Below the pieces are notes generated by a model. That model was not told the DNA's origin. It was given only the letters and a program-made list of their open reading frames with translations, and searched no databases. Of a DNA stretch of 64,000 nucleotides, positions 42,070 to 52,662 are shown piece by piece. Each line of letters starts with the position of its first letter. Position 1 is the first letter of the stretch. The DNA is from Eucalyptus grandis (taxonomy: Eukaryota; Streptophyta; Magnoliopsida; Myrtales; Myrtaceae): contig NC_052616.1 of assembly GCF_016545825.1 (NCBI RefSeq), positions 56,302,538-56,366,537 of the forward strand. Direction: 5' to 3'. Position numbers and translations under genes: made by a program.

Positions 42070-42448
42070 GGTTGTTGTAGGGGCTTTGGTGGATCCGTAA
42101 AGTTATGGGTCGAAGGGAGCTCTATTGGGTGAAGCACAGGAGTGACGTGAAGACGCTGGATCGAGAGATGAGGTGGGATGGTGGGGGGTGGCTTGATGCG
42201 TAGTTTAGGGTTTTAAGTGAGGGTTTGCGAGGAGCCTTAAAAGGGATTCAGTTGCTGGAGAAGAGCTTCAATGGTGGAACAAGACCCATGGGTGAGTCTC
42301 GGAGCTTCGCTGTACGAAGAGAGAGTGGATCGGAAGTGAAAACTACCCTGCTGGTAGAGGGGGACTACACAAGCGGTAGAGGGAGACCTCCATTGCAGAG
42401 GAGAGGAGGGGAGCCTCGCGAGGGTTTGGGCTTATGGCATGGCTATTT

Positions 42449-42883
42449 ACGTAGTCCTTTCAACGTTTTCAAGATAAATATAGTACAAATATCATTATTT
42501 TCGTACAGCATTTATTTAAGTATTTAAACTTTTTTCCGATCATTAGTATCATAATTTTAAAGAAAAAATGCTCATCTAAATGTTATAATTTTTAATTGAT
42601 GAATGTTTTGAAAAAGTTATATCACTCAAATGATTAATTGAAAAGCTAAAGTAATTGAAAAAAAAAAAAGTTATATCACTCAAATAAGTGCCATACAAAA
42701 GTTATGATACTTGTATTGTCTTTTTCTCCAAAATTTTCTCATACGTGGTCAAGAAGTTGGCTTAGAAACTTTTACTTGGAGAAAGTTACAATTGTGATAG
42801 ATTAAAACTTTCTATTGTATATCAAAAGTCAAAAACCCTGTAGATAGTGATTGAATTCTAGGTATAGGTCACACAGAGTTTTA
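42449..42883. other. Resumed end of the 251-bp repeat, then AT-rich spacer
   Basis: The first ~20 bases complete the third 251-bp unit interrupted by the LINE. The remainder has no recognised feature. Confidence 0.6.
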
Positions 42884-43392
42884 GGGCGAAAGTACACTCA
42901 AATACCAAAACTTGACACAAGTAGATATTTAAATGCCAAAATTTCTAAAATATATACTTAAGTGTCACTTTTTTAAAATTGGACACTTAAGTGCCGACTT
43001 CAACGAGACTTGCCAAAAATCCGACGTTGCATTATTTTAATAATAAAACTATTCTACGTGGCTCATCAAAATGTCTACTTAGCAATGCTTGTCCCAAAAC
43101 GACATCATTTTGCCCCCAAAATTTTTAGTTTATAAATTTAATTTAATTAATATTTATATTAAAAATCAAATTTGGACCGTTTTGGACTTATCTAGCCACA
43201 TGGATAATTTTTTCTTTAAGAAATGTCACGTCATTTAAATCCTCCACGTTAGTAATTTGGCCATAAATTCTTGCCGTTGGCACTTAAACATTCATTTCTT
43301 ATCCGAATTTGGCACTTAAGGGTATCTTTTGGAAGTTTTGGCACTAAATGTTCACTGGTACCAAGTTTTGACACTTGAGGTGTCAGGCACTC
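42884..43392. mobile_element. MITE of the CACTTAAGTG-type TIR family
   Basis: The left end (AAGTACACTCAAATACCAAAACTTGACAC, in parts; then ACTTAAGTGTCACTTTTTT) and the inverted right end (GACACCTCAAGTGTCAAAAC) are related. The interior has AACGACATCATTTTGC. It has the same layout as 6310-6765 and the same TIR words as 51563-52654. No clear TSD, so the limits are approximate. Confidence 0.6.
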
Positions 43393-43982
43393 AAGTTCTA
43401 GTATGATATTCCAAAATCCACTTAACTTTGTTCTGTGTCCTCTAATTTCAGGGCGCCATTCTCATATTTTCGCCATTCTAGATGAACCAGTACGTACTGT
43501 TAGTGAATTAGCGTCCATGACGTTGAGTAAACCCATAGTCCACTACGCAAGGAGTCCACTACTTTCCTTAGAGATTAGAATTGCTATAAATAATAGAATT
43601 TCCATTCTATTTTCCACCTTTCCACCACATATTCTCCGGTTTGATTTCTAATGAACTTAACTAGAATTTAGACCTTTCAAAAGCATTAACTTAAGTAAAC
43701 AACAACCTGCATCGTCTTACTTCGAAATTCAGCGTTGATCCTTTCGGTGATTTTATCACCTAGGTTGTGGATCCGTCGTCAAGGCTTCATTTAATGATGT
43801 TGTTGTTGAGCCATTAATAGATATAGTAGACACTTCTCTACCACTGTCATCTGTCAAATATGCAGGCTGTGTCAACGTTGGGAGGGTTGGCCTTTGGCTC
43901 ACCAACACTAAAACCACCAATGATATGTTTGGTTGTCTTAATACGCTCTCTTGAACACATAGCAACACAATGTGGATGCATC
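43393..43982. other. Spacer without recognisable gene
   Basis: No gene, repeat or RNA recognised. Short open frames on both strands have no familiar motif. Confidence 0.45.
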
Positions 43983-43984
43983 TT

Positions 43985-44640
43985 AAGACGCATTTGATAA
44001 TATTTCTATTCTTAGGAATAATTTAAGTTTGGAAATAATTTTTCTTTTTATGTTCCCTAGATGAGTTTCTGAGTATTTAAACACATTTGAAAACTGCATA
44101 AAATTTTTATTCCTAGAATAGAAAAAAAAAAAAAAAAAAAACAGGAATGTGTTTGGCACGACTTTCAAAAAAATTTCTAACATATATTTTCTTTTAATTT
44201 TTTTTAGATTTTTCTATTTTTCTTTTCTTTTTTTCCCTCTTTTTAGTTCCTCCTCTAGCCAATTGCTGGTCTGGCAATGGTTGGCGATTGGCCAAAGACA
44301 AGAGTTGGCAATCTCATTGGCCTCGAGGGAGCCTCACCTCACCCAACCGCCACAAGATCGACTTTGCCCGGCCACAACGAGTCTCGACCTTGCCCAGTCA
44401 AGGGAGGCCGACCTCGCCTAGCCGCAATGAGGTCGCTGGATCTCGTCTTTGGCTGGTCACGACCATTGCTAAGGCCTAGCGACTAGCTAGAGTAGGAGGA
44501 AGAAGAAAAGAAAAGAAGAAAAATGACTTGTTTTAGAAATTATTCTTGGGAATAAAGAAATAACTTTTTATTACCTTTTATTTTTATTCCAAATCTATTC
44601 CCTAGCCATTGATCTATTCTAGGAAAAAGAAAAATTAGCG
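43985..44640. mobile_element. MITE-like element related to the one at 14138
   Basis: The left end (ACGCATTTGATAATATTTCT, ATTCTTAGGAATAA) corresponds to the left end at 14144. The body has a poly-T arm and a GC-rich core with GGCNAATNGNTGG and GGCCGACCTCGCC words, and the right arm ends near TCTATTCTAGGAAAAAG. The right border touches an older chromovirus fragment. Open frames in the core are compositional. Confidence 0.5.
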
Positions 44641-44645
44641 ATTCG

Positions 44646-44858
44646 GCACATGTGTTGAACTTCAAAGAAAATGAAGTAGACGACGGAGTGTTGTATGTTG
44701 AGAAACCGATGCAAATCGTGAATCAAAAAGAGTGTGTCTTGCGTAATGAAGCAGTTCCCTCAGTTAAGGTCCTATGGCAATACCATGGCATGAAAGAAGC
44801 AACTTGGGAAAAGGAAGAAATTATAAAGTGTCAGTACACACATCTTTTTTTATGCTTA
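44646..44858 (+). pseudogene. Plus-strand fragment of a chromovirus pol: integrase tail and chromodomain
   Basis: The frame from 44652 (LNFKENEVDDGVLYVEKP, VLWQYHGMKEATWEKEE) is clearly homologous to the C-terminal end of the chromovirus integrase at 47983-48300 on the opposite strand. It is an isolated remnant of another Ty3/gypsy element; nothing else of that element is visible next to it. Confidence 0.8.
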
Positions 44859-44930
44859 GGTACTGGGGGTGAGCGGTTCTGGTTTTCTTATAGGTTCCAC
44901 TTGGAACTTGAAACTTACCATCAAGTACAG

Positions 44931-47343
44931 TGTCACGCCCCGATCCTCGAGCACGTACCCATCCTTCTGATTGGTTGATTTTATAATGCGATATCCTAGG
45001 ACAATGTATCGCCGACCCTTTCATTTTTTTTAAGCACATGCGGAAGCAGTTAAAATCCCTAGACAATAAAACGATGGGATAGAAAAGCAGGACCATATTT
45101 TTCATATTGAAATTTATAACCAGACTTTTGTACAAAACACAAACCACTTCATAATTATTCACATCAAAATGGAGATCTCAAAAGAAGACAGAAACTTAGA
45201 CGAACTGGGCCATACTCAAGGCCCCTCTCAGGATTGTCTTCTTCTTCCAAAAATCTTTCTCCTTAAGATTCGCCTCCGAGTTCTCCTTCTCGAAATCCTC
45301 CTCCTCAGCTCTTCAGCGGGATCCTGAAATGGTTTCCCCAAACTGGGATGAGACTACGTCTTAGCGAGTTCTACTCCATTAAGCCCGATTAGTAAACTAT
45401 TATACTAAAGGCTACCTAAACACGCACAGAACAGAGGACTTACCTTGGCCTCAGATCCCACCTGCAAGTCAGTACAATTCACAATAGGCACCCATTTACT
45501 TCAAACAAATCGAACCAGTCGATTACATGTCATACAATTCATTCTCCATAGAGAAGTATCTAAAAGCTAGGCCATGTGCATTCTCTTGGACGACATTCCA
45601 AGTCTCCGAGTCCACGTGCCTCGAACCTTGTGCCCACGTGCATTCTCTAAGGCGACCTCTTCGCCAAAGTGATACATCAAGTCACCGAGCCACGTGCCCT
45701 TTTAGATGTCATTTCCAAATACTGGACTCACGTGCATTCTCTAAGGCACTCATTTGCCAAGGTGACGCATCAGATCACCGAGTCACGTGTCCTTTTTACG
45801 ATGCCCGGGCCCACGTGCATTCTCTTAGGTGCTATCTCACCAAAGTGATGCATCAATTCACTGAGCCCACGTGCCCTTTTAGATGCCTTGGCCCACGTTC
45901 ATTCTCTTAGGTGCTATCTCACCAAAGTGATGCATCAATTCACCGAGCTCACGTGTCCTTTTAGATGCCAAACTCTGTCACCGAGCCACGTGCATTCTCC
46001 AGACGACATACCGAGTCTCCGAGCCACGTGCATTCTCTCAGCGACCTTTTCGCCAATGTGACATATTCAACCACTGAACTCACGTGCATTCTCCAAGCGA
46101 CATTCCAATTCACCGAGCCCACGTGTCCTCTTTCAAGTGATTACCAATCTACTTTCAATACCGACAACCAATGCCCAACGATTTCTCAATCAAATAATTA
46201 AATCAACTCAACAAAGCATTATAAAGGCTTAATAACATACTTAGCCATTTACCGATCAACAATTCAATCTCAATCAATTCCAATCAATTTAGGGTAAATC
46301 CCTAAAATATCACAATTTATTCAATTCCATACAACGTGGAGCTCAAATAAATAAACAGACTACGCCATGACGATCAGCACGAGATTTCGGTCGTCGGCCA
46401 TCAAAATCTTAATTTCCGAAAAATAATTAATTAATTTATTAATTTCGAAAATTAAATAATTATTATTAAAAATTCAATTTAGCTCAAAATAAAGCCCGAT
46501 TAAATAAACGGACTTCACCACGGTCATCAGCATAATTTTCCGGTCCCGAACCATCTCGGTTGAATTTTTGGAAAATAAATAATTATTTAATTTAATTCCG
46601 AAAAAATAATATTTAAATACTAAAAAATTCCACTTAGGCCCGAAAAGCCTAATTGGAGCCCACCAAGGGTCGGAAAAATCCCGAGGCACTTCCAATAATT
46701 AGTAGACCACGTCTACTTGCTAATTGCACAATCAATTTATCTAAATCGCATCACAATTGACCAATAATTGCTAATTTATTCTAATCTAACAACCTAAACA
46801 TAATTAATTAAATCTAAACCAACCTTAAGCATAATTATCTCACTAATCCCGGATTAGTGAGATTACTAACAAATCGCGCGCAAACCGAATCAACCCGACG
46901 GCGGCGACGCGAGGAACAATTCTTCCCAAAGCGACTCACGGATCCGGGGCCCGGAAACGGCCCAAAAGCGGGCCCGAAGTCACTGGAAACCCACTCGTGG
47001 GTTTGCTGGATGGGGCTGGCCGAGGCTGCTCCGGCGGCTAGGGCGGCGAGGGGAGGCCGGCAGAGGGTGAGGGGAACGCGGGGGAGGTTTGGCGGGGTTA
47101 GGCATTGGCCAGAGGTGGTCGGACAAGGGCGGAACAAGGCTGGGTTGCAGCTGGATCGCGCGGGGATGCACGCCTGGGCGCACGCGGATGGGTGGCTGGG
47201 TGTGCAGCATCGACCGGACGGCCGTTGCGGGCGTGCGAGCGGCGGTGCGGCGGCGAGACGGTGGCGACGACGAGCTATAACCTCCGTTCTTCAGCTCCTG
47301 GTTCTAGTTCGCTGCTCGAGCGTGCGGAGGAAGGAAGAAGAAG

Positions 47344-47379
<36 letters not shown>

Positions 47380-47946
47380 AAGGTTGGATCGGTCAAAGAA
47401 GAGAGAGAGAGAGAGAGATCATTGGGGGGCTGTCCGCACGGAAGAAAAGGGGAGAGAAGAGAGAGAGAAAAGAGAGAACAGAGAGAAAAAGGAGAGGAAA
47501 AGAGAGAGAAAGAAAGGGGAGAGAGAAAAGGAAAAAGAAAATACATAATGCCTTTATGTCAATTTTCCTTTTCTCTTTTCCTTTTCCTTTCTATTTTCTT
47601 TTGGTCCTCAATTTTCTTTCGATAATTTCTTTATTGAAATTTCGGACCCGTCAATAAATTGACGAGCAATGAGACAAGGGATCCTAAAAATAAGAATTAT
47701 GACGCGCTTAAATTCGATTCCCGAAATCGAGTTCAATTTCGTGGTTAAAAATCGATCGACGTGATTTTAGCTCAATCCAACATTAAGTAGCTTTTAGGGA
47801 TTTTACAGCTGATACATCCCTTAACGGCTTTACCCAATAGGAGAGTTAACTCGCGAGTGATTAGGTCAGAGAAAAAGGGCTATAGGCACGTCGACGAAAT
47901 GTCCATTTCACTTTATCGAAATAGGGTCGAATTTCAGGATGCCACA
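44931..47946 (-). repeat. 3' LTR of the chromovirus, about 3.0 kb
   Basis: On the minus strand it starts TGTGGCATCCTGAAATTCGA and ends GGGCGTGACA. Its first 960 bases match the partial LTR at 49083-50088. It holds GA-rich microsatellites (47345-47425 and following), a GC-rich block (46880-47280) and an array of CACGTG motifs (45595-46130). The open frames in the GA- and GC-rich parts are not genes. Confidence 0.88.
45595..46130. repeat. Degenerate tandem array rich in CACGTG (G-box) inside the chromovirus LTR
   Basis: The unit CCACGTGCATTCTC ... CACCAAAGTGATGCATCAATTCACYGAGCC recurs about every 35-70 bases. About a dozen perfect CACGTG palindromes occur in roughly 540 bases. One neighbouring unit has CACGTT instead. 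CACGTG is the G-box core bound by plant bZIP and bHLH/PIF factors. Regulatory activity is inference. Confidence 0.85.
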
Positions 47947-47982
47947 ACTCTTCCCCTCTTATAAAAAATTTTTTCTTGAAAT

Positions 47983-49080
47983 TTAAACCATTACACTTTG
48001 TTCAAAAAGGCGGGGGTACAACTGTCTCATCGATTCTTCAGTCTCCCAAGTCGCTCCTTCAATGCCGTGGTGTTGCCAGACCACTTTGACCAACGGGATG
48101 GTCTTTGTACGCAGAACTTGCTCTTTACGATCGACAATCTGAACCGGGCTTTCAACGTATGACACACGGTCATCCACGTCCAATTTCTCGAAATTGAGCA
48201 CGTGGGTCGGGTCAGGCTTGTACTTCCTTAACATCGACACGTGAAAGACGTCATGCACTTGCGCCAATCTTGGCGGCAACGCAAGACGATACGCTAGGTT
48301 TCCGATTCTTTCAAGTATCTCAAACGGACCTACGTACCTCGGACTCAGTTTGCCTTTCTTACCAAAGCACGAAGTTTCCCTCATTGGTGACACTTTCAGA
48401 AAAACGTGATCACAAACTTGGAATTCCAAAGACCTTCGACGCTTATCTCGCATAACTTTTCTGCTCTGCCCGCGGTCTTCAATCTGTCTCTGATCACTGC
48501 CATGGTATCTACTGATTGCTGAACCAACTCTGGGCCTGTTATCTTCCTTTCTCCGACTTCATCCCAACATACTGGAGTACTGCACGCTCTACCATACAAC
48601 GCTTCAAATGGAGCCATCTTGATGCTCTGTTGATAATTGTTGTTGTAGGTGAATTCCACCAGATGAAGCTGATCCTCCCAACTTCCTTTGAAGTCTATTA
48701 CACACGCTCTCAGCATGTTTTCAAGAGTCTGAATTGTCCTTTCCGACTGGCCATCCGTCTGAGGATGATATGCCGTATTGTACTGAAGCTTTGTACCCAA
48801 AGCACTCTGCAAGCTCTTCCAAAAAGCAGCAGTAAATCTCGGGTCTCTATCGGATGTTATCGTAACTGGCACTGCATGCATACGAACCACCTGACGCACA
48901 TACAAGTCTACGTATCTATCCAGATTCAGGTCCTTTCGAACTGTAATGAAGTGAGTCGACTTTGTCAGCCTGTCGACTACTACCCAAATCGAATCATTTC
49001 CCTTTGACTCCTTGGTAGTCCAGTCACGAAGTCCATCGTAATATACTCCCATTTCCACTCTGGGATCGCGAGAGGTTGCA
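47983..49080 (-). pseudogene. Chromovirus integrase with chromodomain (5'-truncated, frameshifted)
   Basis: The core starts near 49078 with [19 protein letters not shown] (first catalytic Asp). It changes frame near 49005 and continues [26 protein letters not shown] (second Asp) and YHPQTDGQSERTIQTLE (Glu). A second frame break lies at about 48455. The open frame 48453-47983 then covers the GPFEILERIG region, VFHVSMLRKY and the chromodomain (VVWQHHGIEGATWETEE). In such elements the chromodomain guides insertion to heterochromatin. It is dead by frameshifts and by loss of the upstream pol. Confidence 0.88.
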
Positions 49081-49082
49081 GA

Positions 49083-50088
49083 AGTCCACTCGTGGGTTTG
49101 CTGGACGGGGCTGGCCAGGGCTGCTCTGGCGGCTAGGGCGGCGAGGGGAGGCCGGCGGAGGGTGAGGGGGACGCGGGGAGGTTCGGCGGGGTTGGGCATT
49201 GGCCGGAGGTGGCCGGACAAAGGGCGGAATAGGGCTGGGTCGTGGCTGGATCGTGCGGGAAGCATGCAGGCGCACGCGGACGGGTGGCTAGGCGCGCGGC
49301 GTCGAGCGGGTGGCCGTCAAAGGCGTGCGAGCGGCGATGCGGCAACGAGACGGTGGCGACGACGAGCTGCAGCCTCTGTTCTTCAGCTCCTGGTTCTAGT
49401 TCGCTGCTCGAGCGTGCAGAGGAAGGAAGAAGAAGAAGAAAGAGAGAGAGAGTGAGAGAGAGAGAAGATAAGGTTGGACCGGTCAAAGAAGAGAGAGAGT
49501 GAGAGAGAGAGAGAAGATAAGGTTGGACCGGTCAAAGAAGAGAGAGAGAGAGAGAGAGAGAGATCGTTGGGGGGTTGTCCGCATGGAAGAAAAGGGGAGA
49601 GAAGAGAGAGAGAAAAGAGAGAAAAAGGAGAGGAAAATAGAGAGAAAGAAAAGGGGGAGAGAGAGAAAAGGAAAAAGAAAATACATAATGCCTTTATGTC
49701 AATTTTCCTTTTCTCTTTTCCTGTTCCTTTCTATTTTCTTTTGGTCTTCAATTTTCTTCCGATAATTTCTTTATTGAAATTTTGGACCCGTCAATAAATT
49801 GACGAGCAATGAGACATGATCCTAAAAATAAGAATTATGACGCGCTTAAAATTCGATTCCCGAAATCAAGTTCAATTTCGTGGTTAAAAATTGATCAGAC
49901 GTGATTTTAGCTCAATCTAACAAATTAGGTAGCTTTTAGGGATTTTACAGCTGATACATCCCTTAACGGCTTTACCCAATAGGAGAGTTAACTCGTGAGT
50001 GATCAAGTCAAAGAAAAAGGGCCATAGGCACGTCGACGAAATGCCCATTTCACTTTATCGAAACGGGGTCGAATTTCAGGATGTCACA
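49083..50088 (-). repeat. Truncated 5' LTR of the chromovirus
   Basis: Matches 46987-47946. The deletion joint to integrase lies at about 49078-49088, within CCACGAGTGGACTTCTGC. A 44-base unit containing GATAAGGTTGGACCGGTCAAAGAAG is present twice here (49445-49545) but once in the other LTR. Confidence 0.88.
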
Positions 50089-50220
50089 TACAGGTTCCTC
50101 ATTTTTTAAAACCTAGAACCTACCCATTGGAACCAAGAATCTAGAATCTACTCTATCACAGGTTTAGGTTCCAACAGGTTCTTTTTTTTTTCTTTTTCTT
50201 TTTAAAATTTCATTTTTAGT

Positions 50221-51554
50221 TTCAAAAAAATGGAAATTAACGTAACAATAATAAACAAGCTTGTCACTAATAAAAAAAGAATACAAAACGAAGAAAACTA
50301 TCAACAGAGGAAACTGAATTCTTGAAATGGAATTTAACTAGATAAAAGAGAATACCAGCATCGACCGATTATCTTTCTTAACCCAGAAAAGAAGAATTAT
50401 GATCTAACGGAACAAAGAATCAATCAATGCATTTGAAGTTTCAGCGGACCCACACTTTTTGGTTATAAGGATGCTGGAAAAAGTCACAAAGCTACGGCCA
50501 TTCCAATTATTTGCCCCTTTCTTATACACACCAACATAAGAATTTGGAAACAATCAAGCAGCAATAGACTAGGCCTTTTAACACTTTGCCCAACATGACA
50601 TGTATAAATTCGCGGCTATTCTCATCTGTGTACATAATTCTCTTCCCCAAAAGTTTCATTAGCTCATTTTTTATGACTAATTCCAGCTTCATGATTGCTA
50701 ATTTGTTGACGAGACAAATTAGACACGGATCTGAAGCTATGTAGCTCTCAGGTCAATTGGCTTGTATTTGCCCAAATCATTTTCTTGAAGTATGCCATCT
50801 AGAGACAGCAAGCGTTGGAGAGCAAGGAAAAACCAAGCCTGACATCATCATATGAATAAGCCGAGTCCAAGTAAGGACACGTTCCACAATAAAAATTCAG
50901 TCTCCAAGCAAGTGGCTAATGCTGGAAAAAGAAGCCAACAAGAAAGAATTTAGCCATATCCATTGAAATCCAGCAAGTGCGCACCAGCAACTTGGCAATC
51001 CATACCCTTTACTACTCAAGAGCTACCAAAAAGGATAATGAGCAATGTTAGAGCAATCAAATAACCAACAAATTTGAAGACATCATGCAATTTGATGGTA
51101 GGAATGTAAGCTCTAGACCCCTACCAAGAGCAACAAAGCATCCAATGAAAAGCATGGGCATACGGCTTGGCAAGCCTTCCCTTTCCGCTAGAGCTCCACT
51201 CATTGACAAACTCATGAATTTGAGATATCGTCTAGCCTGTATTGTGCAAACAAGTGTAGATCTGTTAGGAGCTCAATTTGTGAAGAAGTTAGCTCTTTTG
51301 ATGACAAATAGAGCAATTCAGCACGTAATTGGATATGAGAACTACTTAGTTTCCTTTTCTTTCTCTATCTTTCAATACTACTATTGTTTCCTCAAACTCT
51401 CAGTAGTTTGGCGTGATATGATATTATGCACATAGTTTCAGGAGTTTACTAAGGTTTGGAAGTAGATTTACAGACAACTAATGCAAAACTAGAGTTGCTA
51501 GTGCAAATGCTAATGATCCTAATCCATTCTATGTTGTGAGTTATTCAAAAGTAT
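50221..51554. other. Spacer without recognisable gene
   Basis: No domain or repeat was identified. The plus-strand frame 51085-51435 (116 codons) contains a hydrophobic tail but no motif I know, and I do not call it a gene. Confidence 0.45.
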
Positions 51555-51562
51555 CAGCTCAA

Positions 51563-51829
51563 GGGGAATAAGTACACTATTAATGCCAAAACTTGTGTAC
51601 ATTGTTCACTTTGGTGCCAAAACTTTATTTTGGATCACTTAAGTGCCAAAACTTTAAAAAAAAATAATCATTTCAATGTTAATGCCGATCTAGTTGGCCG
51701 AAAATCCGACTTGGCACTTTTTTATTAATTTTTTAAGCTAGTGTGGCTCGCCGGAAAGTACGGTTGGCATTTAAACAATAAAACGATGCCGTTTGGTGTC
51801 TTTCCCCCAATTCAATACCCTTAATCCCC

Positions 51830-51873
<44 letters not shown>

Positions 51874-52654
51874 CATGGCATGGGCTTCCCATTGTCTTCT
51901 TCCCCGAAGAACAACACCAGCACCAGCTAGTGGCGACACTAGCAAAGCACACTAGCACAACTCCACCTTTGGTTCGTCCAACATTGTTGACAAGTCCAAG
52001 CTTTTGTCCTCCTCCTCTCCTCCTCCATCTTCTTCCCCCTTTAGAAGGACCCACTTCAGCCACTCCCTGAGTAGAGCCCAATCCGCCATCTCCATCTGCG
52101 CCCTCCTTGTTTCCCACACCCTCCTCGTCTTCGCTCTCTCTACCTTCAACCCCTCTTCTTCCTCCTCCTCCGCCCACACCTCCTATTCTTCCCATCGCTT
52201 CTTGCCCGAGCAACAACCTTAGCCTCTCCTCACTCGCCTAGTCAAGCAACTACGATGGAGGCCGAGTGATGGTGGCGAGCACCTACAATGGCGGCCAAGC
52301 AAGCTAGGTCGGCGTTGGCGAGGATCGGACAAAAAAACCCTAATTTCAATCCCCAAATAAATAAATAAATAATCCCCAAATGAGTTGTGCCGCATTGTTT
52401 TTGTGAGGCCATCCACTTAGGACGGCAAAACGACGTTGTTTTCTTAAGGAGGACGGAAAATGACGTCATTTAAAAGCCCTGTCAATTTTTTTTTTAAATA
52501 TAAAAGTCACATAATCATTTTGGTCGGAATCTCTCACCAATGACACCAAAGTGATCGTTTTTCATCGACTTGGCACTTAAGTGATCCAAAATAAAGTTTT
52601 GGCACCAAAGTGAGTGTTGTACACAAGTTTTGACACTAATAGTGTACTTACCCC
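51563..52654. mobile_element. Pack-MULE candidate: Mutator-like TIR element carrying a host-gene fragment
   Basis: TIRs of about 100 bases start GGGGAATAAGTACACTATTA on the left; the right end is the inverted match. They are flanked by the 8-bp direct repeat CAGCTCAA (51555-51562 and 52655-52662), possibly 9 bp with one change. No transposase is inside. The centre has a (GA)n run, an ATG and Ser/Pro-rich coding-like sequence on the plus strand (51834-52222), described separately. The TIR words match the MITEs at 6310 and 42884. Confidence 0.88.
51834..52222 (+). pseudogene. Captured 5' UTR and first-exon-like fragment inside the Pack-MULE
   Basis: A (GA)n tract of about 37 bases (typical of plant 5' leaders) is followed by an ATG at about 51882 (MGFPLSSSPKNN...), a stop soon after, and then an open frame from about 51964 to 52222. 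That frame has Ser/Pro-rich sequence, RRTHFSHSLSRAQSA, a hydrophobic segment ICALLVSHTLLVFAL and another Ser-rich stretch. Composition and order resemble the N-terminus of a membrane or signal-anchor protein. I do not recognise the parent gene. The reverse-strand frame over the same bases is its shadow. Confidence 0.5.
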
Positions 52655-52662
52655 CAGCTCAA

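Larger units (their letters stand above)
36562..42431 (-). mobile_element. L1-type LINE (non-LTR retrotransposon), nearly intact
   Basis: On the minus strand: 5' UTR (42431-42070), ORF1 (42069-40867), ORF2 (40802-36649) and a 3' end with a poly(A) tail, seen as the T-run to about 36572. It is flanked by a perfect 17-bp target site duplication TTATGGCATGGCTATTT (36545-36561 and 42432-42448). The endonuclease is the APE type found in plant L1 elements, and the C-terminus carries an RNase H domain as in many plant L1s. The only lesion I could find is a frameshift in ORF2 near 40655. The intact TSD and long frames indicate a recent insertion. Confidence 0.95.
44931..50088 (-). mobile_element. Chromovirus (Ty3/gypsy) LTR retrotransposon with very long LTR and internal deletion
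   Basis: Flanked by exact TSDs TACAG (44926-44930 and 50089-50093). In minus orientation the 5' LTR starts at 50088 (TGTGACATCCTGAAATTCGA) and is cut off at about 49083. The remaining internal part is the integrase and chromodomain, followed by a polypurine tract (AAGAGGGGAAGAGT, 47947-47964). A complete 3' LTR follows (47946-44931, about 3.0 kb, ending GGGCGTGACA). The LTR remainder, primer site, gag, protease, RT and RNase H are deleted. The chromodomain identifies a chromovirus, probably Tekay-like. Confidence 0.9.
44866..50220. other. hAT-like repeat split by the chromovirus
   Basis: The two flanks, 44866-44930 (GGGGGTGAGCGGTTCTGG, GGTTCCACTTGGAAC) and 50089-50220 (GGTTCC, CTAGAACCTACCCATTGGAACC), share GGTTCC/GGAACC-rich text typical of non-autonomous hAT repeats. 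They are joined by the TSD TACAG. Only the left border is suggestive; the right end is not defined. Confidence 0.4.

Noticed and set aside
45527..45910. 127-codon plus-strand frame over the G-box array
   Set aside because: It is the tandem repeat read through; the array is part of an LTR whose element is on the other strand.
47105..47548. Arg/Glu-rich frames in the chromovirus LTR (also at 49162-49797)
   Set aside because: They are (GA)n microsatellite and GC-rich LTR sequence repeated in both LTRs, not genes.
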